This document shows positions 15,242-22,513 of a stretch of 32,725 bases of DNA, one piece after another (positions within the stretch are counted from its first letter, which is position 1; each line of letters starts with the position of its first letter). The translations under genes were made by a program, and so were the position numbers. The DNA lies in contig JAGLYK010000009.1 of the NCBI GenBank assembly GCA_023132255.1, positions 1 to 32,725 of the forward strand, given 5' to 3'. This stretch comes from Candidatus Pacearchaeota archaeon (lineage in GTDB: Archaea > Nanobdellota > Nanobdellia > Pacearchaeales > GW2011-AR1). The notes under the pieces are model-generated. The model was not told the DNA's origin. It saw only the letters and a program-made list of their open reading frames with translations, and ran no database searches.

Positions 15242-17020
15242 ATGTGCGGGATAATTGGTTACTGGAATAAAGAATTAGAAGCATTCCCAATACTTCTTGA
15301 ATCTCTAAAAAAATTAGAATATCGAGGTTATGATAGTTTTGGCTTTGCAACATCTTTTGAAAATAAGTTACTTACAGAGAGACAAGTGGGAAAAGTAAGT
15401 TCTGCAAAATGCCCTATCTTACCAGGAAAAATAGGAATTGGGCATACGAGATGGGCAACGCACGGAAAAGTTACAGAAAAAAACACACATCCCCACAGAG
15501 ATTGTTCAGGAAAAATAGCAGTTGTTCACAATGGAATAATTGAAAATTTTCAGGAATTAAAAAATTCTTTATTGAACAAAAATCATAACTTCTTGAGTGA
15601 AACAGATACAGAAGTAATTTCTCATTTAATTGAAGAAAAACTTGAACAGGGAATGAATCTTAAAGATGCAGTTATAGAAATTGGTTCTTTGTTAAAAGGA
15701 AGGAACTCTTTTGTTGTTTTAAACTCTGAGACTAAAGAAATAATTGCTTTCAGAAAAGGTTCACCTCTTATAGTCGGGATAACAAAAGAAAATGGAACGT
15801 CTGAAGTTTTTATTGCATCAGATATCCAAGCATTTTTAGATAAAACAAAAAAGGTAATGTATTTGGATGATAATCAGATTGTAATTATAAAAGAAAATCC
15901 GGAGTTTTATAATGTTAAGACAAAAGATAAAATAGAAAAGAGATTAATTAAGATTGCTTTAGATACGAAAGATGCTGAAAAAGGAGATTATTCTCATTAC
16001 ATGTTAAAAGAAATTATGGAGCAAAAAGAAACTTTGGCAAAGGCGATTAATCAAAATGATAAAGATCTTATGCATGTATCTCAAGAAATTAATAATGCAA
16101 GAGGTGTGTTTTTTGTTGGGTGTGGAACAGCTGCGAGGGTTTGCCACACAGCAGAATATATTTTTTCCAAAATCGCAGACAAGCATGTTAATTTTATTCC
16201 TGCTTCAGAGTTTGAAAACTACAAACACTTTTTGCTTCCGGAAACTTTAGTAATTGCAGTTTCACAAAGCGGAGAAACAGCAGATGTATTAGAAGCTTTA
16301 GAAATCGCAAAACAAAGAGGCTCTAAAATTATTTCAATAATTAACACCCAGAGTTCTTCAATAGACAAAATTTCTGATTACACTTTTTTAATAAAAGCCG
16401 GACCTGAAAAAGCAGTTGCCTCAACAAAAGCAACAACTTCTCAGATTGTTGTTTTAATTTTACTGGCTTATGCTTGCGCAGGAAAATTAAAAGAAGGAGA
16501 GAGATTTTTAATTGATGTTGCCGGAAAAGTAAACGATATGCTAAATCCCCGCTATGAGGAGCACATAAAAAAACTGGCAGAGATAATTTATCAAAGAGAA
16601 AATATTTTTATTATAGGAAGGGGTATAAATTATCCAATGGCTTTAGAATCTGCAATTAAGATTATGGAAGTGAGTTATATTCATGCACAGGGTTTTGCAG
16701 GAGGGGAATTAAAACACGGGCCAATTGCCTTAATAGAAAAAGCCACACCTGTTATAGTTTTAGTGGCAAACGACGACGTCAGACAGGAAATAATAAGCAA
16801 TGCAATAGAAGTAAAATCCCGGGGAGCTTATGTTATTGGTGTCTCCCCTGAAAACAACCCAATCTTTGATTATTGGATAAAAACCCCTGATGTAAACGGG
16901 GAAGCCTCATCAATAATTAATTTAGTCGCTGTTCAACTTCTGGCTTATTACCTGGGAATTTTAAGAGGACATGATGTTGATTATCCAAGGTCTTTAGCAA
17001 AATCAGTTACTGTTAAATAA
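15242..17020 (+). CDS. glmS: Glutamine--fructose-6-phosphate aminotransferase
   Basis: Makes glucosamine-6-phosphate from fructose-6-phosphate and glutamine, the first step to UDP-GlcNAc for surface glycans. The 592-aa protein is complete. The N-terminal nucleophile Cys follows Met (MCGIIGYWN). Glutaminase motifs are LEYRGYDSFG, HTRWATHGKV and VHNGIIENF. Two SIS domains follow (SQSGETADVLEALEIA, then GGELKHGPIALIE), and the C-terminal PRSLAKSVTV closes the active site. It is transcribed divergently from cbf5 through a shared TATA box. A full glmS suggests the cell keeps some amino-sugar synthesis. Confidence 0.96.
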   Translation: MCGIIGYWNKELEAFPILLESLKKLEYRGYDSFGFATSFENKLLTERQVGKVSSAKCPILPGKIGIGHTRWATHGKVTEKNTHPHRDCSGKIAVVHNGIIENFQELKNSLLNKNHNFLSETDTEVISHLIEEKLEQGMNLKDAVIEIGSLLKGRNSFVVLNSETKEIIAFRKGSPLIVGITKENGTSEVFIASDIQAFLDKTKKVMYLDDNQIVIIKENPEFYNVKTKDKIEKRLIKIALDTKDAEKGDYSHYMLKEIMEQKETLAKAINQNDKDLMHVSQEINNARGVFFVGCGTAARVCHTAEYIFSKIADKHVNFIPASEFENYKHFLLPETLVIAVSQSGETADVLEALEIAKQRGSKIISIINTQSSSIDKISDYTFLIKAGPEKAVASTKATTSQIVVLILLAYACAGKLKEGERFLIDVAGKVNDMLNPRYEEHIKKLAEIIYQRENIFIIGRGINYPMALESAIKIMEVSYIHAQGFAGGELKHGPIALIEKATPVIVLVANDDVRQEIISNAIEVKSRGAYVIGVSPENNPIFDYWIKTPDVNGEASSIINLVAVQLLAYYLGILRGHDVDYPRSLAKSVTVK

Positions 17021-17707
17021 TTAAATTTCCCCTCTCAAATACTTTTTCCGTTTCTCTTCCTCAAACCTCTCAATTGCATAACGCAACATTGTCCTCGGCA
17101 TATTTTTATAATGCTGTCTCAAAAAATTTTCCTCAACTTCTAAATCCCGTTTTCCAATTTCTCTCAACATCCATCCAACAGCTTTATGAATCAAATCATG
17201 TGTGTCATTGAGCAATAATTCAGAAATTGCAAGCGCATCCTCAAACTTTTCTTTTTTAATAAATGTAAAAGTAGAAATTATTGCAATTCTTTTTTCCCAA
17301 AGATTTTCTGATTGAGCTAATTCATACAAAATATTTTTTCTTTTCTCAAATAAAAAATCCCCCACAATTTTTGGAGCACTCAAATCAACCAAATCCCAGT
17401 TATTTATATTCTGAGTATTTTTCAAATAAAAATTAAAAACATTCCCTTTATTTTCTTCATTAGATTTTTTATATTTGTCAGCCAAGATAAATAAAGCAAC
17501 TGACCTATAATCATGTATTTTACTATTTAATAATTCCTGAAGTTTGTATAAATTTAACCCAGAATATTTTTTTGCAATCTTTCTTTGCACAGGAATTTTT
17601 ATCCCAAGAAAAACATCCCCCTCACCTGTTTTAAAAAACTTTTGGAGAATTTCTGCTTGTTCAGGATTTGATGCATTTTGGAGTTCTTTAATTAAATTGC
17701 TTAACAT
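17021..17707 (-). CDS. DNA alkylation repair protein, AlkD-like HEAT-repeat glycosylase
   Basis: Members remove alkylated bases from DNA using a curved array of HEAT-like helices. The protein is 228 aa from the ATG at 17707; the ORF track's 17728 start is a TTG. Family blocks are GIKIPVQRKIAKKY, HDYRSVALFILADKY, NINNWDLVDLSAPKIVG, LIHKAVGWMLREIGKRD and MPRTMLRYAIERF. The NWDLVD region contains the Asp/Trp residues of the AlkD catalytic pocket. It is convergent with glmS, which ends one base before this gene's stop, and follows the L31e gene with a 44-bp gap. Confidence 0.9.
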   Translation of the reverse strand: MLSNLIKELQNASNPEQAEILQKFFKTGEGDVFLGIKIPVQRKIAKKYSGLNLYKLQELLNSKIHDYRSVALFILADKYKKSNEENKGNVFNFYLKNTQNINNWDLVDLSAPKIVGDFLFEKRKNILYELAQSENLWEKRIAIISTFTFIKKEKFEDALAISELLLNDTHDLIHKAVGWMLREIGKRDLEVEENFLRQHYKNMPRTMLRYAIERFEEEKRKKYLRGEI

Positions 17708-17751
17708 AATTTTACTAGAATTGTTCAATATAAAAAGTTATTAGGTTTCTT

Positions 17752-18324
17752 TCATTTCTCCAGCGCCTTCCTAACTGGCTGAGTTTTCTGCTTTTTCATC
17801 CCGCCAACCTCGTGTTTTATTTGTTTCGCTGCAGCTTTTCCTCTTTGCTTTCCAGCCTCGGCAACTGCTGATGTTTTTTCTTTTTCTTCTTTCTTCTTCT
17901 CTTCATCTGGTTTTTCAACTTTAGCTTCACTAACTTTCTCTGCCTTCTCTTGCTTTTTCTTTTTCCCAACTTCTTCAGCAGCTTTGCTTAACTTTTCTTC
18001 CCTCAACTTCTTAAACTTTAATTTATCAGGATAATCTACAAGTTCAACTCTCACAACATCTCCCTGCTTCACAGCCTTAACTTTAATTTTCACAGGTGGC
18101 TTTTTAATTCCCCTAAACCACATCTGTTCATTTAAATATTTGTCAATTTTAATCTTGCTCAAGTCTCTGTCTCTAATTTTCATGTGTTTCATTAAAAACT
18201 CCTTAATTGTCTTAATTGCCTTCGGAGTTTTTTTGTAACAAGGAACAGCTCTGCCCTTTTTTCTAAGTGGAATAATATATTCTCTTTCTAATTTCTCTGT
18301 TTTAGTTTCTGTTTTTTTTGCCAT
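17752..18324 (-). CDS. rpl31e: Ribosomal protein L31e with long charged C-terminal extension
   Basis: The protein is 190 aa from the ATG at 18324; the ORF-track start is a TTG four codons upstream. Residues 1-100 are L31e: EREYIIPLRKKGRAVPCYKK, TIKEFLMKHMKIRD, KIDKYLNEQMWFRGIKKPP and VKIKVKAVKQGDVVRVELVD. The family normally ends here at 80-100 residues. A Lys/Glu/Ala-rich tail of about 90 residues (KAAEEVGKKKKQEKAEK..) follows, ending GGMKKQKTQPVRKALEK. The tail is probably disordered and may bind rRNA or partner proteins at the exit tunnel, where L31e sits. Confidence 0.9.
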   Translation of the reverse strand: MAKKTETKTEKLEREYIIPLRKKGRAVPCYKKTPKAIKTIKEFLMKHMKIRDRDLSKIKIDKYLNEQMWFRGIKKPPVKIKVKAVKQGDVVRVELVDYPDKLKFKKLREEKLSKAAEEVGKKKKQEKAEKVSEAKVEKPDEEKKKEEKEKTSAVAEAGKQRGKAAAKQIKHEVGGMKKQKTQPVRKALEK

Positions 18325-18325
18325 T

Positions 18326-18613
18326 TTAAATTTCAATTAATTTATACTTTGGATTTAAATTGTTTACTATTTTTTCTATTTCACTTTCACTCCCAGAAAT
18401 AAATAAATTATCAACGATTAAATCTCCATTTTCTTTAATTTTATTTTCAAACATTAAAGCTGCACCATCTTCAAGATTATAAATTGCTAAAGATGACTTA
18501 TTTATTGGAGGAGTTCTAGCAAGGTAATCCATTTCTGCTCCAAGTTTACATAATTCTACTACTAATTTTACTTCACTTGTTTTATTTTCTAGCGAGTATT
18601 TTTTTGTTGCCAT
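18326..18613 (-). CDS. Small unknown protein in the ribosomal operon (A)
   Basis: The protein is 95 aa from the ATG at 18613, one base after the L39e stop; the ORF-track start is a TTG inside L39e. It begins MATKKYSLENKTSEVKLVVELC. The C-terminal half (AIYNLEDGAALMFENK, LFISGSESEIEKIVNNL) resembles that of the 88-aa protein at 18809 (AIYFEKGNRMVINGSETDLMKKL), suggesting two diverged paralogues. No known ribosomal protein matches. Position between L39e and L31e suggests a role in ribosome assembly or translation, which is inference. Confidence 0.6.
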   Translation of the reverse strand: MATKKYSLENKTSEVKLVVELCKLGAEMDYLARTPPINKSSLAIYNLEDGAALMFENKIKENGDLIVDNLFISGSESEIEKIVNNLNPKYKLIEI

Positions 18614-18614
18614 T

Positions 18615-18818
18615 TTATCCAAAATGCGACTTTCTCTGCCGCCTGGGTTTAATATGTAATTTAGTTCTTCTCCACGAACGCCTGTGTTTTGTCATAGCAG
18701 ACGGATGAACCCTTTTGCCCATGCCATACTTTCTAAGCACAGCCCAGACAGGCGCCCACTTTGTCTTTCGCGCTTCTTTCGCAAGTTTTGTTTTTTTAGC
18801 TTGATTTTTTATTCCCAT
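18615..18818 (-). CDS. rpl39e: Ribosomal protein L39e
   Basis: The 67-aa protein contains the L39e core: KKTKLAKEARKTKWAPVWAVLRKYGMG, then RRSWRRTKLHI. L39e lines the ribosomal exit tunnel and is usually about 51 residues. Here the N-terminus is a little longer, there is an insertion near VHPSAMTKH, and a basic tail (KPRRQRKSHFG) is added. Its ATG overlaps the preceding stop by 10 bp, and the next gene starts 1 nt after its own stop. Tight coupling supports a ribosomal operon. Confidence 0.88.
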   Translation of the reverse strand: MGIKNQAKKTKLAKEARKTKWAPVWAVLRKYGMGKRVHPSAMTKHRRSWRRTKLHIKPRRQRKSHFG

Positions 18819-19075
18819 TTTATATTCAAACCTCTTCCCTTTAATTCTTCTTGAATTAGTTTCTTCATTAAATCTGTTTCACTTCCATTAATAACCATTC
18901 TATTACCCTTCTCAAAATATATTGCAGTTGAATCTAAAAAAGGTGAATCAATAGAACATTTTCCTTGTCCTCCAGCATAAGCACTTACAAATGTCCCAGA
19001 ACTCAAATTTAAAAAACTTAATGAAATTTGTTTTAATTCTGGTTCATTCCCTTTAAGTTGATATTCTCTAATCAT
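18809..19075 (-). CDS. Small unknown protein in the ribosomal operon (B)
   Basis: The 88-aa protein, MIREYQLKGNEPELKQISLS.., lies between S19e and L39e. It overlaps S19e by ATGA and L39e by 10 bp, so it is certainly translated with them. The end MVINGSETDLMKKLIQEELKGRGLNIKWE matches the pattern of the 95-aa protein at 18326. A glycine-rich centre (AYAGGQGKCS) is present. No family is recognised. Confidence 0.65.
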   Translation of the reverse strand: MIREYQLKGNEPELKQISLSFLNLSSGTFVSAYAGGQGKCSIDSPFLDSTAIYFEKGNRMVINGSETDLMKKLIQEELKGRGLNIKWE

Positions 19076-19497
19076 TCAATTCCCTCCATAAATTCTTTAC
19101 CCTTTTGAGTTAATTGTCTTCCGGGTTTTTTACTTCGAACACCTCTCACAACTTTTGCAATTTCTGTAAAACCTGCAGAATCTGCCTGCTGAAGAATTAC
19201 ACGGATTATTTTCCCTCCTGCTTTTTTAAATTTCTCTGGTCGCATCCCTCTGTTTTTCTTGCTCCCATACTTTGTCCTCAGCCGATTTACCCCAACAATA
19301 TTTTTTTTATAAACCTGCTTCAAAATACTCGCAGCCCTCTTGTGCCAAAAATCACGGTCGTCAATTGGCCTCTCTTTCGCAGGACTTGACTTCACAAAAC
19401 CTGCCCACTCTGGCTCTTTAAACTCAGGAACTTTTTTCAAAGCCTCAGCTAATTTCAAATTATATTCCTGTGCAGGTAATTCAAATATTGAACTCAT
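19072..19497 (-). CDS. rps19e: Ribosomal protein S19e
   Basis: The 141-aa protein matches S19e over its full length: EPEWAGFVKSSPAKERPIDD, FWHKRAASILKQVYKKNIVGVNRLRTKYGS, KKNRGMRPEKFKKAGGKIIRVILQQ and LTQKGKEFMEGI. S19e is a head protein of the archaeal/eukaryotic small subunit needed for 3' rRNA maturation. It leads the operon S19e - B - L39e - A - L31e. Its leader carries a hairpin at the predicted transcript 5' end. Confidence 0.95.
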   Translation of the reverse strand: MSSIFELPAQEYNLKLAEALKKVPEFKEPEWAGFVKSSPAKERPIDDRDFWHKRAASILKQVYKKNIVGVNRLRTKYGSKKNRGMRPEKFKKAGGKIIRVILQQADSAGFTEIAKVVRGVRSKKPGRQLTQKGKEFMEGIE

Positions 19498-19521
19498 CTT
19501 ATGACCATCCCTTTCGGAATT

Positions 19522-19576
19522 AGACTGGTTAAAACCATTTAGTCTGAAAATAAAGAAGAATTTGGGTTTATAAAAC
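19522..19576 (-). promoter_or_regulatory. Promoter and structured 5' leader of the S19e operon
   Basis: On the minus strand, TTTATAAA (about 19568-19575) places transcription start near 19545. The first transcribed bases form AGACT-AAAT-GGTT-TT-AACC-AGTCT (19522-19545), a hairpin with a one-sided AAAT bulge. A leader of about 48 nt then reaches the ATG at 19497. Most genes here seem leaderless, so a structured leader ahead of a ribosomal operon is a candidate autoregulatory site. Confidence 0.5.
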
Positions 19577-19819
19577 TTATCCCCTCACTTTTCGCCACCG
19601 CTTCAAAACAATTGTGTACCCAATATTTCGTGTAGTATAATTTTTTCCTAACTTTTCAAGAATTTCCTCAGAAATCTTTTTCAACTCTTTTCTATCACGA
19701 CAGCAACTTTTCAAAACAGAAACTTTTACATTTTCAAATTTTTTAAAATGGTCTTGCAAAGTTTTCAAAAAATTTTCAGTCAGACCTTGTTTTCCTAATT
19801 GTATGTTTGCTACTGGCAT
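19577..19819 (-). CDS. CRM-domain (YhbY-like) RNA-binding protein
   Basis: The 80-aa protein is a single CRM domain: IQLGKQGLTENFLKTLQDHFKKFENVKVSVL (with the family pattern GK.GLT) and, after ELKKISEEILEKLGKNYTTRNIGYTIVLKR, the last strand of the fold. The GxxG-type loop is modified: SCCRDRKEL occupies the linker. YhbY proteins associate with ribosomal precursor RNA. The gene overlaps the preceding gene by 10 bp and ends the long cysS-to-CRM run. It lies directly upstream of the S19e operon, in line with a ribosome role. Confidence 0.8.
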   Translation of the reverse strand: MPVANIQLGKQGLTENFLKTLQDHFKKFENVKVSVLKSCCRDRKELKKISEEILEKLGKNYTTRNIGYTIVLKRWRKVRG

Positions 19820-20253
19820 TTTTGTTTTTTTCTAAATTTTTTTAATTGTTCTTTCCAAATCTTTTTTTCCCGAGGAGTAGCTTTTCTAATCATATGTATA
19901 TAATCAGAAGTTTTTAATCTTTCAACTTTTAATGGTTTAATTGATTCCTTAGAAACCCATTGCCAATTATCAATCTGTTTAAATGTTTTTGAAGATAATT
20001 TATAGAGGTAAAAGTATTTTTGTTTAGGCCAACCATTAAATATGGTTCCTATTACTTTTCCCTTTGGGAAGTTTAATCTAGAACCCCTCACACCTTTTTG
20101 GTGTAAAATCGCCATAACAATAGACCTCTCTTTGATATTTGTTACATAAATTCCAATTTGTCTCTCTTCTTTATTTTTTAATGAAAATGCTTGCTTGGAA
20201 ATTAATTTATTTTTTTTAATCTGACTTCCATGCCAGAGATATTTTGGTTTCAT
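19810..20253 (-). CDS. Unknown protein, possible ADP-ribosyltransferase-like fold
   Basis: The 147-aa protein begins MKPKYLWHGSQIKKNKL. The N-terminal YLWHGS, followed by IGIYVTNIKERSIVMAIL about 30 residues later, recalls the H..(Y)..core of ART/KptA-like NAD-binding domains (a YxxHGS strand, then a VYVT strand and an alanine-rich helix). A third block (YFYLYKL..FKQIDNWQWVSKESIKPL) could supply the last strand and Glu. This is pattern-level inference only. A basic C-terminal helix (REKKIWKEQLKKFRKKQKC) ends the protein. It overlaps the CRM gene by 10 bp. Confidence 0.45.
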   Translation of the reverse strand: MKPKYLWHGSQIKKNKLISKQAFSLKNKEERQIGIYVTNIKERSIVMAILHQKGVRGSRLNFPKGKVIGTIFNGWPKQKYFYLYKLSSKTFKQIDNWQWVSKESIKPLKVERLKTSDYIHMIRKATPREKKIWKEQLKKFRKKQKCQ

Positions 20254-20262
20254 TTTTTCATT

Positions 20263-21024
20263 TTAAATTTTAATCCTCCTTAAATCTTTTGCGATTATTA
20301 CTTTTCCTTTATAATTTTTTTTAACATCTTTTTTAACTTTTGATAAATATGCATTCGCAACATGCGTAATTATGAGATTTTTTACATTTGATTCTAAGGC
20401 AATTTTTCCAGCTTCTTTTCCAGTCAGGTGATTTTTTAAATTCCATGTTTTAGGAGCAGTTGATTCTATAATCGCCAAATCCACATTCTTACAAGCATGT
20501 TTTAAACCTTCACAATAAGAACTATCTCCAGAATAACAAAGTGATTTGTTTTTTATTTCAATCCTATAAGAAAGAGAATTTATTTTTCCATGTTTAACTT
20601 TAAACGCTTTTATTTTAAAACATCCAATCTTCAGATTATCTTTAATTTCATTCACTTTAATTCTATGAAGATTTTTATGCTTCTCTATATGAAATGTTTT
20701 TAACATATTTTGCATGTCTCTTTTAATTCCTATTGGACCATAAATAAAATATTCCTTTTTCAGGTTTTTCTTTTCTGGTGCATCGAGGATAAACTGAATA
20801 AAAGAAGCCAGTTCAGTAGAATGGTCTGTATGCATGTGGGAAATAAATATCTGATTAATTTCGTAAAGGTTTATTTTTAATTTTAATAAATTTCTTATTG
20901 CCCCTCTCCCAAAATCAAAGACAATCTTTTCATTATCATTTTCTATTAAATAACTAGAACAAGTTCTTTTTAATTCTGGCACAAAAGTTCCAGAACCTAA
21001 AATAGTTAATTTCACTTTCCCCAT
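20263..21024 (-). CDS. Metallo-beta-lactamase-fold hydrolase, RNase Z-like
   Basis: The 253-aa protein has GSGTFVPELKRTCSSYLIE, FDFGRGAIRNLLK and the zinc motif ISHMHTDHSTELASF, then LCYSGDSSYCEGL (metal-bridging Asp) and IITHVANAYL (last His). This layout matches the RNase Z/ElaC branch, which trims tRNA 3' ends. RNase Z proper is about 300 residues with an exosite arm; I do not see a clear arm, so it may be a related phosphodiesterase. It overlaps the NFACT-R gene by 13 bp. Confidence 0.8.
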   Translation of the reverse strand: MGKVKLTILGSGTFVPELKRTCSSYLIENDNEKIVFDFGRGAIRNLLKLKINLYEINQIFISHMHTDHSTELASFIQFILDAPEKKNLKKEYFIYGPIGIKRDMQNMLKTFHIEKHKNLHRIKVNEIKDNLKIGCFKIKAFKVKHGKINSLSYRIEIKNKSLCYSGDSSYCEGLKHACKNVDLAIIESTAPKTWNLKNHLTGKEAGKIALESNVKNLIITHVANAYLSKVKKDVKKNYKGKVIIAKDLRRIKI

Positions 21025-21386
21025 TTTTTCAAAAACTCCTGAATTTCTTCTTTTTTTATTTTTATCTTTTTAATTTTCTTCACCCCAAAAGTTCCTGTTT
21101 TCATTCCAAAATTTTTGTAAATATTTTTTCCCTTGAACCTATGCACAATTACATCTGACTTATTTTTCTTCCAATCCTTGCTATATGCAGCACAAAATAT
21201 CGCAGCATCTTTTATATCCCCTTTTCTTGCTCTGCCTTTAATATTTACAAACCCGCTTCCAACAGAGTCAGTGTGAAAAACTTCTTCATTGTCCTGAACC
21301 TGCTTCACAAGCTCCTCGTTGTTCACAGCATTTCTGCCGCCAAAAATCATTGTACCTCTGTCTGTGATTATTTCTCTGAATTTCAT
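21012..21386 (-). CDS. Stand-alone NFACT-R (DUF814) domain protein
   Basis: The 124-aa protein corresponds to the RNA-binding C-terminal part of NFACT/Rqc2: MIFGGRNAVNNEELVKQV, EEVFHTDSVGSGFVNIKG, DIKDAAIFCAAYSKDWKKN and GMKTGTFGVKKIKKIKI. Full NFACT proteins have 500-900 residues and act on stalled large subunits. Here only the R domain is encoded, with no NFACT-N or HhH part in the neighbourhood. It lies 1 nt after the DedA-like gene. Confidence 0.82.
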   Translation of the reverse strand: MKFREIITDRGTMIFGGRNAVNNEELVKQVQDNEEVFHTDSVGSGFVNIKGRARKGDIKDAAIFCAAYSKDWKKNKSDVIVHRFKGKNIYKNFGMKTGTFGVKKIKKIKIKKEEIQEFLKKWGK

Positions 21387-21387
21387 T

Positions 21388-22053
21388 TTAAACTAAATCC
21401 CTCACACCCTTTTTAATTTTTCTCTTATGCCCAAAAATAAATGCAACAATGAGCCATATCATAATTAAACTGAATAAGAATAAAGGACTTTCTAATTTTT
21501 GTTTTGCAAATGTGGAGAATATAGAAAGCATATAAGCCAAAAATAATCCATAAGGAATCATAAAAAAAGGCACATAAATAAATCTCCAAGGATTTTTCTT
21601 TTCTAATCCTTCATTAAAAAAATAAAATGCCAATAAATTAGGATGCAGCATAGAAATAGCCAAGCCTCTGCTAACTTTCTTTTGCATAATTAATTTCTTT
21701 TCTTTTTTAAACACAATATGTCTGCCCAGCCAATAATTTATTATCGCTGTTAATGTTAATGTAAATGCAACAATTATACTTATTGTTAAAAGAGAAATAA
21801 AACTGCCATCTGATAAAAAAACAGCGAGGGCAACTATAAATGAACCAGGGACATAAAGTCCTAAATACACAATGCTTTCTGCAAATGTTGCAATAAAAAG
21901 TCCAATAAACCCATAATTATTATATAACTTTTCTAAGAAAAATACAATTTCAGTTGGCGGAGGAATTATATTTAAATTCCACAAAATAAAAGCAGTTATA
22001 TAAAATAATAATGCAGTTAAAGGTAGTTTAGGAATTGCCTTCCAAATTTTCAT
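21388..22053 (-). CDS. DedA/VTT-family membrane protein
   Basis: The protein is 221 aa from the ATG at 22053; the ORF-track start is a TTG five codons upstream. It has about six hydrophobic segments. The re-entrant DedA signature is GFIGLFIATFAESIVYLGLYVPG, with the acidic residue in AES and the following PGS. The second half (ISMLHPNLLAFYFFNEG) lacks the usual G..R motif, so the fit is partial. DedA proteins carry lipid carriers across membranes. Co-transcribed with NUDIX and NFACT-R genes. Confidence 0.7.
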   Translation of the reverse strand: MKIWKAIPKLPLTALLFYITAFILWNLNIIPPPTEIVFFLEKLYNNYGFIGLFIATFAESIVYLGLYVPGSFIVALAVFLSDGSFISLLTISIIVAFTLTLTAIINYWLGRHIVFKKEKKLIMQKKVSRGLAISMLHPNLLAFYFFNEGLEKKNPWRFIYVPFFMIPYGLFLAYMLSIFSTFAKQKLESPLFLFSLIMIWLIVAFIFGHKRKIKKGVRDLV

Positions 22054-22069
22054 AAATAAAAAAAGCAAA

Positions 22070-22513
22070 TTAGGTTTTTATATGTTTCAACCTCTCATCA
22101 ACAATCTTCAAACACTTCCTCTGATTTGGCCAATGAAGTTTTTTTATTGCTTTTTCAAGATCAAGCCATTTGTAATCAGAATGTTCTAATTTATCTAATA
22201 TTATTTTCTTTTTCTTTACCTCAACAGCGTATAAGGAATAGGTTTGTCCAATAAATCCTTTTCTGTCTGGGAATTTTTTGTTATATTTAAATTTCCCAGA
22301 AATCTTAATTTTCTTTATTTTAATCGGGACTAAACCAGTCTCTTCTTTTATCTCTCTTTTTACAGTTTGCTTTTTACTCTCAAAAAATTTCCTACCTCCC
22401 TTTGGAAATTCCCAGCCTTTCCAGTGAAGTTTTCTTTTTAAGAGAAGATAATAAATTTTTCCTTTAACTTTTGTGTAAGTTATTATAAAAACTGATTTGC
22501 GATATTTTTTCAT
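22070..22513 (-). CDS. NUDIX hydrolase
   Basis: The 147-aa protein has an intact NUDIX box (GGRKFFESKKQTVKREIKEETGL), after the strand WEFPKGG. The N-terminal KYRKSVFIITYTKVKGKIYYLLLKRK and WPNQRKCLKIVDERL near the end fit the Ap4A-hydrolase-like group, which cleaves dinucleoside polyphosphates to AMP plus nucleotide. The substrate is not certain. It overlaps the methyltransferase gene by 4 bp (ATGA). Confidence 0.88.
   Translation of the reverse strand: MKKYRKSVFIITYTKVKGKIYYLLLKRKLHWKGWEFPKGGRKFFESKKQTVKREIKEETGLVPIKIKKIKISGKFKYNKKFPDRKGFIGQTYSLYAVEVKKKKIILDKLEHSDYKWLDLEKAIKKLHWPNQRKCLKIVDERLKHIKT

Noticed and set aside
15189-15353. N-terminal extension of cbf5 in the ORF track
   Set aside because: It overlaps glmS and the shared promoter and shows no family similarity; the ATG at 15188 gives the normal Cbf5 start.
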